DNA of 64,000 nucleotides from Ignelater luminosus (taxonomy: Eukaryota > Arthropoda > Insecta > Coleoptera > Elateridae): contig VTPC01001072.1 in NCBI GenBank assembly GCA_011009095.1, positions 371,719 through 435,718 on the forward strand. Reading direction: 5' to 3'. The position numbers and the translations under genes were made by a program. Of the stretch, positions 36,101 through 51,100 are shown piece by piece (the stretch's first letter is position 1; each line of letters opens with the position of its first letter). The notes below the pieces were generated by a model. That model searched no databases, was not told the DNA's origin, and was given only the letters and a program-made list of their open reading frames with translations.

Positions 36101-39100
36101 TGCGGGAGGTTTTAGTTTTCTTAATTGGAAGAAAAGTGCAGCTGAAGTGCATCGAATACTTGTGGAAGTTTATGGTGACACTGCTCCAACTGATAAATCA
36201 TGTAGGGAATGGTTTCGACGTTTCAAGAATGGTGATTTCAGTGTTGAAGACAAGCCTCGCTCTGGACAGTCAAAAAAAATCAAAGACAATAAATTGAAGG
36301 CATTACTCGATGAAGATCCAACTCAAATGCAAGAGGAGCTTGCAGATACTTTGGGAGTTACTCAACAAGCAGTTCTATTTCCAGTGAAATCAATAGGAAT
36401 GATTCAAAAGCAAGGCAATTGGGTTCCTCATAAACTGAAACCGAGAGACGTTGAAAGGCGATTTTTTTCTTGCGAGCTGCTGATTGAAAGGCAAAAAAGA
36501 AAGGGTTTTTTACATCGGATAGTGACTGGAGATGAGAAATGGATATTCTACGATAATCCCAAAAAGAGAAAATACTACACTATGCCCGGTCAATTGTTGT
36601 CATCGACCTCAACATCAACACCAAAACCGAATATTCATGGTTCGAAAGTCATGCTGTGTATCTGGTGGACCAAAAGGGTGTTGTGTATTATGAGCTGCTA
36701 TAGCCTAGCGAATCCATTACGGGCAATCGGTATAGGCTACAATTGATTCATTTGAGCCGCGCATTACGAGAAAAACAGTCGGAATATGAGCAAAGACATG
36801 ACAAAGTTATTCTTCTGCATGACAACGCTCAGCCTCATGTCGCAAAAGTCGTAAAAACATATTTGAAAACGCTGAAGTGGGATATTTTACCGCACCCGCC
36901 GTATTCTCCCTACATTGCTCCTGTTCCGACGGATGCAGTACGATTTGGCAGGTCACCGGTTCACTTCTTCCACAGATATCGAAAATTGGTTTGAAACTTG
37001 GGCCTCAGAAGACGAGACATTTTTTCAAGAGGGGATTCAAAAATTGTCTGAGAGGTGAGAAAAAGTCGTAATCAGAGATGGACAATACTTAAAATAATCT
37101 GTCCTTTCATTTTGTTTTAAAATAAATGCAGTTTTGACAGCAAGAAAACGGACCGAACTAATTTGTACTCCCAATAGTTGATGAAAAGTCTTTAAAATTA
37201 TCTTTCTGATAGAAGCTAAGCCAAATATGACTCAAACTCACAAATTATAAGTGGTGGAAAAACTTTAAACATGTCGTTATATTCACTCTATATAAATTCA
37301 TGGCAATTATTTCGACAGGAAAGGAATTTCTGCTTATTATAAGAAAAGATTGCCAAATCTTGTTTTCACCAATGAACTTGGTTAGAGAAATATAATGCAA
37401 ACTCCATATAGCTATATTTCTAATTGAGATACCCCACAAATAATGTACCTTACAAATTTATTTGTATTTTCTGCAAAAAGGCAGCAAGTACCCTAGAGAT
37501 GGCCCTGTCAACCACCACCATGCACTAAACATAATGTAGAGTCTGCATAATAGCAATATATCCACGTATATACAGTGGTATACAATGTGTCCAACATGGC
37601 CATGACCAGCATGGGGACCTCGGAAACTATAAAAGATACAGGGTCAGTTAAATTAGGGTTAAAGTTGCATATATTGCTGCTTAGTAATAATCTAAAAAAG
37701 AATTCAATCTAGGTTTATTTGTTTTTAAAATAACCTCAAAAGATTCTCAATTTTCGTTTTTCAGCTGTAATTTCCTTATTATTGAGAATTTCTAAAATCG
37801 GAAAAAAAAAGTTTGGATGATTTGAGATACTTGATGTTGTACATTGTTGAAATCTGCATAAAACTCTATCAAACTATGGCAGAATCCAATTTAACACCCG
37901 TAAGGAGAAATGATGGTTCTGAAAAACTGAGACATTGCATGAGGATTTCGATAAATTTAAGACATTAGAAACAAGTAAGTGCCTGTAAAAAGTTTTTACT
38001 GATTTTAGAAATTTTCAATAATGAGGAAGTTAATAACCAAAACATGAAAATCAAAAAATTTCGTTTTACTACAGTTGTTTGTCTTCTTCACCTAGAGTGG
38101 TTCATAGTACTTTGAATTTAAAAAATCTTCAGGCAGGAGTTTTATCTTGTCTTAGGAAACAGTAGGGAGTCAAAGACTCGATCTTAATGGTTTTTTTTTT
38201 TTAACAAACTGCCATAGCTGGGGAATGCGCTAACCAATTTTGACTGAACTCAGAGAACAAGTGGGGCTAAGAATCTTCAACTGTTGCTAGCTTGCGGAAC
38301 GGACGCGGTGACACCTAGCGGCGAAAACGGTTCAAGTTTGTTATGGTCTCGGGCATGGTACTAACGACCCAGAACTTAAGGAGTTATAATCGCAGGTTTC
38401 CCTGGATCGTTTTGCTCATGAAGGATTAGATTTTTACTCTGTTGACGTCCATTCAAGGGGCTGAGGTAATGATTTTTAAGATATTGGAATTTTGTTTAGT
38501 ATCCCAATTGAGATCCATGACCTATATCTGATGCTGTTCTAAAGGATTTCCTATAGTTTGGCTGCTAAGGACACAGCGGGTAAAACCTTGGACAGCTCCT
38601 AATTTGGAAACTATAACAGGTACAGGGTTCAGGTCTTTGCTGATCAACGTAGCTCTGTGAGCACCATCACACAATAGGAAAGGAAGTCCTCAACTTGCTC
38701 AAAAAACCATTTGTGGTGGTAGTGGAAAATGGTGCAATCTCTACTGAAACGGTCTGATCTACAAGATATTTGAGATTGATGTTCTGGGAATGCTTCGCGT
38801 CCTTCCCCCTCCAGCTAAAAAAGGCCCAATTCTGCATACCCACCTAGGCATTTACCAGTGACGTGATGTGCGTCCCTTTTTGGGGTGGGTTAGAACAAAA
38901 AATGGAAGTTCAAGTTTTACAAACTTTTTTTCATATGAAATCATCTTCAAGATCAGAAATGGATGAAAACGAAAACGAGCTAGTTCCTTTGCCATCTTGT
39001 TTTAAAGCCAAACAGATTGAGGTTTGTGTACCATGTTCTGGAGAACCGTCAAGGATGCAAGAACACCCGTACACCAAATGTAATATCTAATTAAGTCCAA

Positions 39101-42100
39101 CAATTGACAACTATTCAAATTAATTGATACAAAATTTGTTTGTCGTTTTCTAAAACTGATAAAATAGAAACACTCCAATAAGCTGGAGATTTCAATGGCT
39201 ACCTCTAAACGCAATGGGTGGGTTTTTGGTTTCTGCTTTCGTGATCAAATTTGAATACTCTCTAACAGCCATGACAACCATTTTTTTCCCTTTTTCTTCT
39301 CATTAAGATCAGATAAAGCTATATTTCTTTACATTTTTAAAGAAGCCTCATTAGTTAGTGAAAAGAAAGGAAAAACTAATAAGACTGAATTCAAATCTAT
39401 TTTACCCCTTTGGCTTTGACGCCAATAAAACCACTACAGTTTGGAGCACCACATTTGCAGATTTTCTTTTCTTTTCCAACACATTCCAAATTATAATTAA
39501 AGGTAAGTTCTGTATCTGCTGGAATATCGTCTCTAGCAAACAATCCTACACGAGTATCTCCATTAACGGTCCATTTCTGAGTTTCACAGTTAGGATGGCA
39601 ACAATGATTCATAAATCGAGCAAGGTTACCTAAAATAACAGGTAATAAATGTACATTATACTGTGTTTCTTACTATAAACACAAACCCTTTGGTCCAGCA
39701 TCTATAATGCGATCCTTATCTATAGTTAAGAAATAATAATTTTCATCTTTTTGCTCGTGCATTTTACGAATTCTTCGTTGATATTCTTGCTCATCAATTA
39801 CCTCACCAACGTATTCAATGACAAAATCACCCTTACGAATTGGTGCAAGCGTTTTTAAACCCCAACCCCTGGCAGGCGTCTTAAATGGTTCTAATGGTGG
39901 ATATTGCCTCTTTTCGAAACGCTGATTATTACACCTATCTTTGGCTGGACATATATCAGGATCACATTCTGTTAGTAATAACCTGTCAAATATACATAAC
40001 CATTTAGCAATCTAGTTATTGTAATAAAAGGATCAACGTTACCTATTTAAACAATCACTATCTGGACCACATGGATTTGCTTGGTTTGGATTGCATTCAC
40101 AAGATGTGGTATTGCTAATATTACCATCGAATAAACGTACATTACCAACAGGCTTATTAACTTTTATTCGAATGTATGGTGGTGGTTTCAAACCAGTTTT
40201 TATTTCTGCTTCTTTATTCATCTTGAAAACTAAACCAAAACAAATGGAACATATAGAATGATAGTGTGAACTATCAGAAAAAAGAAAAATAAAACAATGA
40301 AGATCTAAGAACTTACTTTTTTTAAGTTGATGAGCAGCAGTTGCTTCCTCAATCGACTTTTTAAACATGGCATCCACTTTCCTTCTTGCCGGATTGCAAT
40401 GACCTCTATCACCTTCTTGGAACAAGAAAACTCTACCTCTGCTAACCCAATAATGGTCATGTGTACCAAAAAATTTAACAACAAATTCACCCTTTGAATG
40501 AGGTAAATTTTTTATGTTTTCAGGAATCTCATTTGGAAATAGAATCAATGCGGGCCACCATCGATATGCGCCTAATTTCACCCAAACAATCTCATCATAC
40601 AATGGAAAGCGTCCACTTTCGCAATCTTCACAAATGAATGTCCCATCTTCTAATAAACTCACTTGCAGACAATCCGTATGAACACTGGTAGGACATGTTT
40701 CACAACAAATTAAGTCTCCACCTTTTGAACATATGAAACACCAAGGTGTATTTATGGTGCGCGTGTATTTAATAGCTCTGCCTTTTCGTATGATTCTCTG
40801 CCCTAAATGTCTAAGGCAAACAATTTGAGATGTGCTAAGAATAAGTGTGCCAGCTGGCACGCAATAATTACTAGTGTGGTACGTTGCTGGACATTGTAAA
40901 CATTTAACTACTTTATCACTTGAACATCTCGAAATAGCAGCATGCGGATCATCAGACGCGCAAGTATGGCAAACGTGCATAGGACATACAAACGTATCAA
41001 AATGCATGTTGGAATTTTTTGGTTTTGATGTGGAAATAAGTGACCACTGAGTGTGAGGCCACATTTTCAAGCAGTCAGGATGGTAGAACTTTCCACATTT
41101 ATGTAATGAACACTTCTGACGAAACGATACATTTTTACTTGATACCTGCAAGAAATTAAAATATTATGTTTTGATGAAGGAAAAAAAATATAAAGTCTAC
41201 AGCAAGTAAAAGAGTAAATACAATTATGCACTATCATTGCCAATAAAAAACGAGACGATTCTCAAGATGATTTAAAAGAAAAACACTGCAGCTATGAATT
41301 TGTTTTTATTTAAACAATTGAATTAACTACTTTAAACTGTTTTATGAATGTTACAGCTAACTTCAAATCATTATTTCTGTAGAAGTAAGTACGAAATGTC
41401 GAAATTATAACTTTAAATGCAAAAAATTAAATCAAACCAGAAATCTTGTGTAAACTCAACTTCTGCCCATGTGTTTTTATTACTACCAATGTTGCATGAA
41501 GGAGGTTTAGTTGGAAATTTAACAAAGTATGATAAAAGATTATTTGCGTCAGTTAAAACAAACAATAGTGCTGATTTCTCCGTTTCTGCCAAGATGCCCC
41601 CTATCACAGAGAAGTTTTCAGTCACTGAACAATCCTAATTTCTGGTGCATTTACTTGAGTCCATGGATAATAATTTATTACAATAAATATGGTCACCACC
41701 TTGTTCAATGTGAAGTCACTGCCAACCAGCTTTCCTTGTCTAGACAGCAGAAGATCATTGTGAAATTATGTATATATAATTCTCATGCGCTACAAAAAAA
41801 ACACCGATTTCGCGCACTTAATACAAAAATAACTATTTTGTTGTAAAACTTAGCATTGCGTCGCAAAAAGCATTACAGTTACCGACAATCCGTATTTTCT
41901 TAGCATTGCCAGATTTCAGCATTTTTGAGGATTTGGCGACAAGCCTTGTAAACCAGAACATTACTTATGACCAAGATAGTACATATTGGTAATGTTCACT
42001 AATATAAAAAAACTCGCTGAACGCAAGCGCTGGCATCCAGCCTTCACGCAGCAGCTGAGTAATTCTGTCAGCGCATTTGAAAAGCGCTGTTAAAACTCGG

Positions 42101-45100
42101 CGGACACAGCGAGAAATTGAAACGCGTAATGGACCTACCGCACATTATATGGCGCACGTCTCCATCACAGGAAACTAGTGTGAAATCCTCGCTTTTATGC
42201 AGGATTAAAAAAAAGCAATTTGTAAATGTCTTGGAGCATCTAATACATTGTTAACCACCAAGAGCACATTAAAATCTATATCGTCATCCTTAACAAAATA
42301 ATCAAGAAAATTTACTTGATTATTCATGTTATTATTAATTATTACGAAAATAACAAATAATAAATAAACCAAGGCAGATTATATTTTAAAAATTAGGTTA
42401 AATTTATTATTATCGGCAAGGAAGATTTCGCAATAGGGGAATGATTCCAACGATTGTTCAGCAAAATGACAGCAGCTAAGTTTTATCATTCCACAGCAAA
42501 AACTATGCTGACAAGCAGCTGCTGTGTCTGCTGAACGCGACCCTTGTTTCATTTTAAATACACCCCCCTGTATAAGCATTTTTGTGACTAGAACTTCAAG
42601 GTATCCTATAAAAAAAACCAATCGAAGATCATCCAAACCAGGTTCATGTCTATTCATTATGTAACATTTACTACAAAAAAAAGTCTCATCTTGACTAGAC
42701 GTTTCGTTCCGGAGATATCTGAGAAAAAGCACCTCATCCTAAATGCGAGACTGAGAGATGAAAAAATAAATGATCAAACCTTATCTGCACCAATTTTGTT
42801 TAGAGGTAGCCTCCTAACACATACTCAAAATTCATAGCGATCAGTGGAAATTTAGTAGTTTCATAAAAACCAAAATCGGCGATGCTCATTTTGTTTTTCA
42901 CCGGAAAACTTATGCATGGCAGAAATGTAGGGCAGCTTCCTATTTACAAATTATTGAAATATTGAAATGTGCCCTCTACTGACGGACGCCTGTGGACTCC
43001 AATTCGATCAAGTGTACTTGGGTACAGGAAAGCTATGCCGCTTTCGACGCCAGGAAACGCCACCGTCGTACAATGGTCCCAAAATCAAATCTAGCTGGAC
43101 AAAAGTATTTAGGTGCATATATAGCTGCAATTAGCACTAATAATAATATTTTAGGTGGATTTAATGCAATAACATTTAACAAACATCTAATTAGGATAAA
43201 TCATATATTTTTAGGGGTTCTAGGATAGGAAAGTAGGTGTTAAACAAACATTGCTATGAATTTTTAATTTTATCTATATTTATTAGTCATCGTCACTATC
43301 AATATTACTGTCCTCAGTTTCATCAGAACTGCTATCAGCAATACTTATAAGGAAGGCTTAATAGACTTGTAACTTTCTTGGAAAATGAACTTTTTTTTCT
43401 TGCTGGTAATTGCCTATGTGAACTTATTATGGGATCTGACAAAAAAAGAAGCAAGTGTATTAAGCCTTCCAAGGTTTGCTTCCGTAGAAATTTCCTGGCA
43501 GTGCGTTCTCTATAGTTGTGTAGATCTTTGTTCCTCACCTCCTGCACGTCTTCCGAGAACATTCTTATAGGTGATATTGCACATACCAATTGTAGTGGCT
43601 TACATACAGTTTTGCAATTTGAGTAGTATATGCCTGAAATGCTTCTATGTTAATAGCAAAACCACCAGCAATTGTTTTTAAGATATGTGATTGCAAAACC
43701 TTGTATAATATTTTGTCTTATACCCATAATTGCTGCAAATGTCAGTACGAGCCGAATTTCCGTCATTGGTACTTCCACTTCTGAGTTTAGGAACGTCAAC
43801 TAGTAAGCAAAGATCCTGTTTAAGTTTCTCTCAGATATACTTCTTTCGTTGCTCTACATGTTCTTTGTGTTTCTTTTGCACTTGTTAACTTTTGATATCC
43901 ATTCGGTTCAAAAGACATTCTACAGATCAGATCTATGCCTGCAGTGGCAAGATTCCAAAAGATAAGGATTCTTCATTCATCTTCCTCTTGTTAGCAGCTC
44001 TAGCTTATTCATTTGCATTGGCTTTGTACCACATATGTAACAAATTGATGCAGATTTTGCCATCCACCATTGCTAGCATTAATTTTGGTGCTATGTTAAT
44101 ACAGTGTCCTTCTATGATTACATTTGTTGATACAAGCAAAGATATTTGTGAATTAATTTGTCCAACTTCATTCCTTGTCATATTAGAATATTCTTTATTG
44201 GTCTGCAATACCATGTGGACGACGTTATTTGATTTTGCCACAAAATGATATGGTCTCCATCTTTTTAGTGATAAATCAACGTAAAGGCATGATGGATACT
44301 GCAAACATACTATAAGAATCATCATTTAAAAATGACTGATACAGGTAGATTCTTACATCCATTGTCTCTGTGAGGAGTGTGAACATGTGCTTAGTGAGAT
44401 TAAGGTCAGGCACTTCCATACAGCAACATGACTTGTAATGTGACCAACATAATGTTCATGTATTTTTATGTTATATAAAATTAAAGTCATAAAGGAGGAA
44501 GTTCATTTTGCTTCATTTGTACATTTTTTTTTTGCTTTCGTAGTTCTTGTGAGCAAAGATACTATTTCTGCCATCATTGTTGCTGCATCTCATTTTCCTT
44601 GAGATCGTAAACATGTAATTCTTCTGGACTATATTGTCCAATAATAGGTGCCACTCATTTCTTTTTCATTTTGTTGCTGTTCTTACTGAAAAGCTTTTTT
44701 GGTCTTCCTATGGTGACATTTCCAGGTTCTTTAGATATTGAAGGATAGGATATTGACTTTTAAAGCATCATTTTCTTACAAAATCTTTGTCTAGCCAGGT
44801 TTCAATCTGGTCTAAGATAAACTTTTCTGGCCTACTTTATTTTTTTGCATAACCTACATATTACATTTAGTGTGCTTGTAAAAGACTTATTATAATAAAT
44901 AAAATATTAGAAAATGCATTCTACTTACTTGCAAACTGATGATCTTGTGATAAAACAAAGATTACATAAATCACACAAAACAGAACACAATTACAAGATA
45001 ATGGTACTTACTTACTAAATCGGTTAAAATACTATGACAGGAATTGTCATCTTTACCTGTCCCCCCCCCCCAACTTACTATTCAGACGCGATCGACTCAA

Positions 45101-48100
45101 ATCTGATTTTTCATTACCAGACGAGTTCTTGAGAAGATATGTAATGTTTGCTGTTGGTACTATTGTCCAGCTAGATTTGATTTTGGGACCATTGTGTATC
45201 GTTTTTAATGACTATGGGAAACTCTAGGCCACTATAGTACATTTTTATATTATAGAATTACGAGTAGGCCTTAGCATGATATTTTTCTAACAGTGTACTT
45301 TGAAGTTTCACTAAAAGTTACTAAATAAATATTTATAGGTTAAAGGTCTGTCATTTTTTTAAATAAACATGAGTTGTCAATATAAGTGGTGATTTTTGGT
45401 TTTTAGGTTGTAAACGTGAATTTGCTGTTTTTTTCTTTGCAGAAATGTGGTAAAATCAAAGCTTACTTTGAATTCTATAATAAAAAACTGGGCTATACTG
45501 TTGTGTTTGAACATAATAAAGGGCGCGCCTTATGTGAATCGCTCTGTATATCTATATAAAATGGTTTCCATTAAAAAACAAAAATCAGAAATGACAGTCT
45601 GATGCCAGATGCCACACATTAGTGATTGCCAAACGTGACAATCTAACCTCAAAAGTGTTACACATCATCGATTATCAAAAATGACCATCTAACCTCAAAG
45701 ATGTTGCACATTAGTGATTATCATTTTGTAACATTACTTTACCACCTTTTAATTTTACGTAACACTTCTTTAAGTACTTAACCAAATATCGATCAATTTC
45801 TCAAATTCAATAATAGTTTTCTACTACTACTTAAATGTTCATTCGATCTCTATGCATCTTTTTAATTTTAAAACTTCAAAATCTGCACAAATCTGTTTAG
45901 TCACCTAATAATATTTTTATTTGACAAATTGCAAAGGGCTGTATGTCTGAAATTAAAAAATAAATCAAAAATCACTCGAAACAGTTTTGATAGTATTGAA
46001 GAGAAAGTAGAATGATATAATAGGTTATGCTCTTAAAAAATCTTAAATTGAAAACTCCATTTGAGATACCTCGTTAAAAAGGGAATAATAAGAGCAGTCT
46101 TTTAGTGAAAATAAGATTCAAGTTATAGTACAGCAACTTTCAAATTGACACTCTGTATACTACAGAATAGATTAAATAAATCATAAAATTTTGTTACAAA
46201 AATACAGGAATTATAAAAATCATTGTTCACTTACCTCCTTTTTGCAAACAAAACATGGAGGATCAATCTCCGCAATGCAGTAACTACATTTAAAATCTTT
46301 CGTGAAGTTCGTTTCACTGTCTATAGGAGCTACTGCAGGTACGTTCGAATCTCCTGTAACATGAATCTCATGATTTTTTCTATTTTTTGTCAAACTCGAT
46401 TTATCTTTTCCAGTAGAGCTGACACTTTCCTTACTATTCTTCTCTGTATTTATACCCTGTATACTGCAATCCGCACTGTTACCTTCGGCAATTAAATCAT
46501 CCGAACTCGAATATTCACTAATATTATCTGCAGTAACATGTTTAATTTTTTGTGTTTTCTTTTTTTGTACATTTTTTGGTTTTTCCACGGAAGGCAAACT
46601 ATTAGAAGCACTTTCTTCAGAGCTGGTATAATCTGTTGTCGAATCTGCATATCTAGTTTTCGTTTCAAATTTCTGCATGATTTCTTTCATCTTCATATCA
46701 ATTTTTTCAGCAAGGGATAATGTGGAATAATCTTTATTTGGTGTTAGACGCACTTTTGGTGTTAATGTGTGTTCAAAATCAGAATCATCGCAATCTATAT
46801 GAATGATTTCAACTTTATTATTATCATTTGATTTCTTATCATCTTTCAATTCATTTGACTCAGTTTTTAATGGCACTTTCTTTTTATCTTCCACTACATT
46901 TTTCACATCTTTCACTTCCTTTTTTTGCTCAATATTAGGCACGGTGGCAGTTATTTGTATATTTACACTATTAGAATCACTACTATTTGTAGAATTTTCA
47001 CTTTCATCGGTAGAACTGTCTTCTTTTAGTTTTCCCTTCACAGTTGACTTCTTTGAAAGCAAATTCTTCGCACAACTAGAATGAAATAATCCACTACAGG
47101 GACCTTTACATCGTAAAACATCACCAGGTTTCTTACAAACTTGACAAACCCAATGGCGTGGTACTCCCTTAAACAAATTATTTTTTTTATAACGCGCAAC
47201 CTGATCTTGGTATGTGTTTGGTACTGGGGCATTTGTACTTGATTTCGATAATGAATCTGTATCTGATAGAGAACATTCTGAATTAACCTCATTTAAAGGA
47301 GTGCTTAGTTGCCTTTTAGAAATATCAAAAACTTGCCAAGGATTCTTAAAGAACGTCTCTGGAGGTTCATCGATGGAACTTTCACGACTTTCTTTCCTAA
47401 CATTATTTTTATTTGTACCATTCTTTTGAGAATTTACAGTATTTAAGTTAGCTTGTGATAATATATTTGATTTATTTGCCGTCTTTTTGGATTGTTTTAG
47501 TGTAGGAACGGACTCATCTTCTGCTGTATCTAATTTATCATCTTCATTTTCAATTTTAATTGTACTATCATTACCAGAATCGCACAAAGACAAACTAGGT
47601 TCGGTTTTAATTTTACGTCTTTTTCTTTTTTGAATATTTAATAAGGGCGATTCTAATAAATCCTTTTCTGACTCTTTATCTGTAAAACTTGTAACACTTG
47701 ATGATAATTCAGATTCTATCTTAATTAATCTAGGACGACCACGTTTTCTTTTCACTGGTATAGGTATAGGTAAAACAGATTGCAAGTTACCCAATTTCTC
47801 TTTCTTCTCTTTCTTAGAAGCAAACATATTAAAGAAGAAATCAAAACGTTCTTGCACTGTGCTTAATTTTACAGATTCCGCTTCAGTAACAGCATTTTCC
47901 CACTTTGGAAGTGTGTGTGGTTTTATAGCATATGGATTTAACACTACGCTGTTTGTTTTAGCCTGAAAAGTATTTTAGTTAATATTATGATATAAAAAGA
48001 ATTAATTAAAAAACAGCAAGTATTACCCTTATCGTTTCGTATAAAAGTTTCAAATCATTTTTATTATTATAAGGTAGTATCGAATTGCTGAAAACCCACG

Positions 48101-51100
48101 ATCTTCTTCCTTTATCACCGAAAAAGCGCACATGGTATATTAAGCCACGGTGCTTTTTACTGGCTGTAATAGAAATTGGTGTTAGAAAGAAATGACAAGA
48201 TAATTATTTTAAACTTACTAGAAATTCTTTTGTACGTTTCTGAAAGAGGATCTTTTGTAATGACACATGGCCAGTATGGATGGCTGCCAACTTTAGCCCA
48301 CATGAGGTCGCCTAATTTGAAATTATCAGGCTCTAAAAGAAACAAAATACAAATAGTTGTATTAGATTATCCACATATCTTGCTAATAGAAATAAACTGT
48401 CGTAGTAAAAATGTAGATGAAATCTCACTATAACCTCAAAATTATCATAACCTTATTTTTAAAGATAGTAATGATTTTAATAGATATAGAGTTTATCAAA
48501 AAAGTTTGTTATAAAAAAATGAAATTCAAACAAAATCACTAAAATACAGAACTAAATATAAAAATAAAGACACATTTAATATTCATATGAAATATATTTT
48601 AGGAAAACAAGGTAGTAAAAAACATAACCTCAAAAATTGGTTTCTACTCTCTTCATTAAATTTAAATATTTTCTTTATTTTTTTTTCTTGTTAAGATCAG
48701 ATAAAGGTATACTACTTTAAATTTTTAAAGAAGCTTCATTAGTTAGCAAAACTGGGCCATTATGAACAAATGTAATAGAAAGCTAAAAGCATTACTGTCT
48801 GATCATAAACCTAACCTGAATTACCAGTGACAGTAGTACTTTTGGAGGTTAATTAATAGACTTTTTACCAGTCTTGTTGCACAATGAGATGATATACGGT
48901 AATATAAGGAGTAATAATGAGTTTTTAATTTAAAATTACACATAAATATAAGGTAAACAGAGAGGCTGATCTTGTGAGTGATCTATTTTTTAGAGAAATA
49001 TTTTTACATAAAGGGAACAGCACAATTGTAACCTATTCTTGCAGTTTTATCCTTATGACAAAAGGTTAAATGAAGAACAAACACATTATTTATTTTAAGT
49101 AATTAATAATTCTAACAATTAGCAACAAATAAATATATGTTTTACCTAGATTTTTAAACTATAATAATGAAATAAACATGATAAACACAAGGACATATTT
49201 GTTTACTTTTTAAAGCTGTAAAAATCATGCAAGCTTAATTAACATTGCCATATCAAAAGTAGGTAGGAAATAGTCAAACTTTATTAGTTTATTGGGTGTA
49301 TCAAACATGATTTTTTTAAAGCAAGAATTTTGTATCTTAAAGAAGATAATTATCTCATAATTGTTATTGATATGTTCTATGATTTATAAAATGAAGACAA
49401 CCCACAAATTTAAATTTACGGAACACCAAATCCAATGTATTTCTTATGGATTTTCATTTCTTACTCCTTCATTATACCTACCTAAGGAGTAGTGTACTAT
49501 GCACATCTTTACATTTCTGTTTAGGTAAAAAGTCGATTAATTGTCAGTTTATTTCCAATAGAAATATAAACCTAGAGTACCTCAATGATACAAATACTGT
49601 ATAGTGCAAATGCAGGCTGTGGAATGGTTTAAATAAAAAACTGTCTGTGCAGAGGCCAAAATCCTTGGATACATCAACCTTATTTCCCAATGGAGCATCT
49701 ATTTAAATGATTTTCATTTTTTCCTTTACCACCACTCTTATCCCTGATGACGCCATCAATTTTTTTTAATAGCAATCCCCATTTTTTATTACAGATTCTG
49801 GTCCTCTTAGAAATTCTGCATACAATTATGTCAGTGGCGTAAGAACGTGATATGGGGGGAGCAATTGTATTGCCTCAGAAATGCCACTATTAATAAATTT
49901 TGTGTTATCTAATTATGGTAAATAAACAGTTAACGAATATTTTAAAACAATGATTTTTGTAGTTGACAATTTGCCGACAGTACCCAATTTCCTATCCTTC
50001 TATTGTTGTGTGTTGTTGTTATCTATTAATTTAATGTAAAATAGTACGTTATTTAACTGAAAAACTAAAAATCAAAATTTTGATTAGGAGGGGATATGGA
50101 GATTGGCAATGTACTCAAGAAGTCTGCAATTTATTCAACAAGACATATCCCGATCAGACTCCCATAACACATCTACGGTAAGCAAGACTGAAAGACAGTT
50201 TTCTGAAAGGGAGCATGTTAGGTTTGATTCCTGACAACACCTAAATATGCTAGAAGATGTGGAATTAAATATTACGTTGGAAGTGCAAGAAAATCCTCGA
50301 GCACTGGCTAATAATAATGTTAGTCAAACGTCTGTTGTTAAATGTTTAAAAAACCATAAATGGCATCCATAAAAGGTGAGTTTAGTTCAAGAACTAAACA
50401 AAGACAATCCAGACTGTAGGCTTCAGTTTTGTGACAATATGATGGAAAGATGTAACGCTGATCCTAATTTTGTCAACCAGATTATCTTTTATGAAAAAAT
50501 GGGGTAGTTAACAAACAAAATTGGGCTATTGGGCACCCCAATATCCCAAAAAACTGAATGTTTGCGTGAGCATTATCGGCAATAGAATTTTAGGTTGCTA
50601 CTTTGTTGAAAGAACCTTAACAGGTGAAAGTATTTAGAACTTCTGAGAGACCATCTCATTCCTGCTCTAGTGGAGTTATCCGGATAGTGAAGAACTTGAT
50701 ATTTCTAATACTAATTTGTGATATCAGCATGAAAGAGCACCCCCCCCCCCCCATTATCATGATTCTGTTATGGACTATTTGAACGAAACAGGTCGGTCTC
50801 CTGATCTCACTCCTTTAGACTTTTTTTTTGTGGAGTTACCTTAAAAGTAAAATCTATTTTAATAAACCAAATTCTATCGAAATGTTAAAAGGAAGAACCC
50901 AAAACCCAAAACAAAGCAATTACCCCAGATATGCTTCGCAATGTGTACAACGAGTTTATCTAAAAACTTGCCTTTTGCCGAGAAGTACATGGGTCCCAGT
51001 TTGGACACTTAATTTGATAGTTAGGTTTTTTAAATTTTTTAATTTGATAGTTGTAATGTTTTGCAGTTTGATATTTATTGCGTATTCTTTCTATCTGGAA

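Larger units (their letters stand above)
30622..39405 (-). other. NSD intron 8 (8.8 kb), transposon-rich
   Basis: Between the post-SET exon and the C-terminal PHD exon. It holds the GC-rich nested repeat (33080-33470), two LINE pieces (34290-35480), a mariner (35896-37174) and unclassified repeat sequence at 37584-38880. No coding exon of another gene was found. Confidence 0.75.

Noticed and set aside
41413-41625. 70-residue minus-strand frame between NSD exon 5 and the Transib copy
   Set aside because: Open on both strands, no splice signals linking it to NSD, no family recognised.
42379-42732. 117-residue minus-strand frame with Cys residues
   Set aside because: No recognisable domain; sits in NSD intron 4 near repeat-like sequence, and could be transposon-derived, but nothing supports a family.
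45060-45072. Poly-C runs here and at 19683, 30960 (poly-G) and 50742
   Set aside because: Low-complexity homopolymers without further structure; possible sequencing weak points.
46223-47429. Several plus-strand open frames over NSD exon 4
   Set aside because: Antisense shadows of a Lys/Ser/Asp-rich coding exon.
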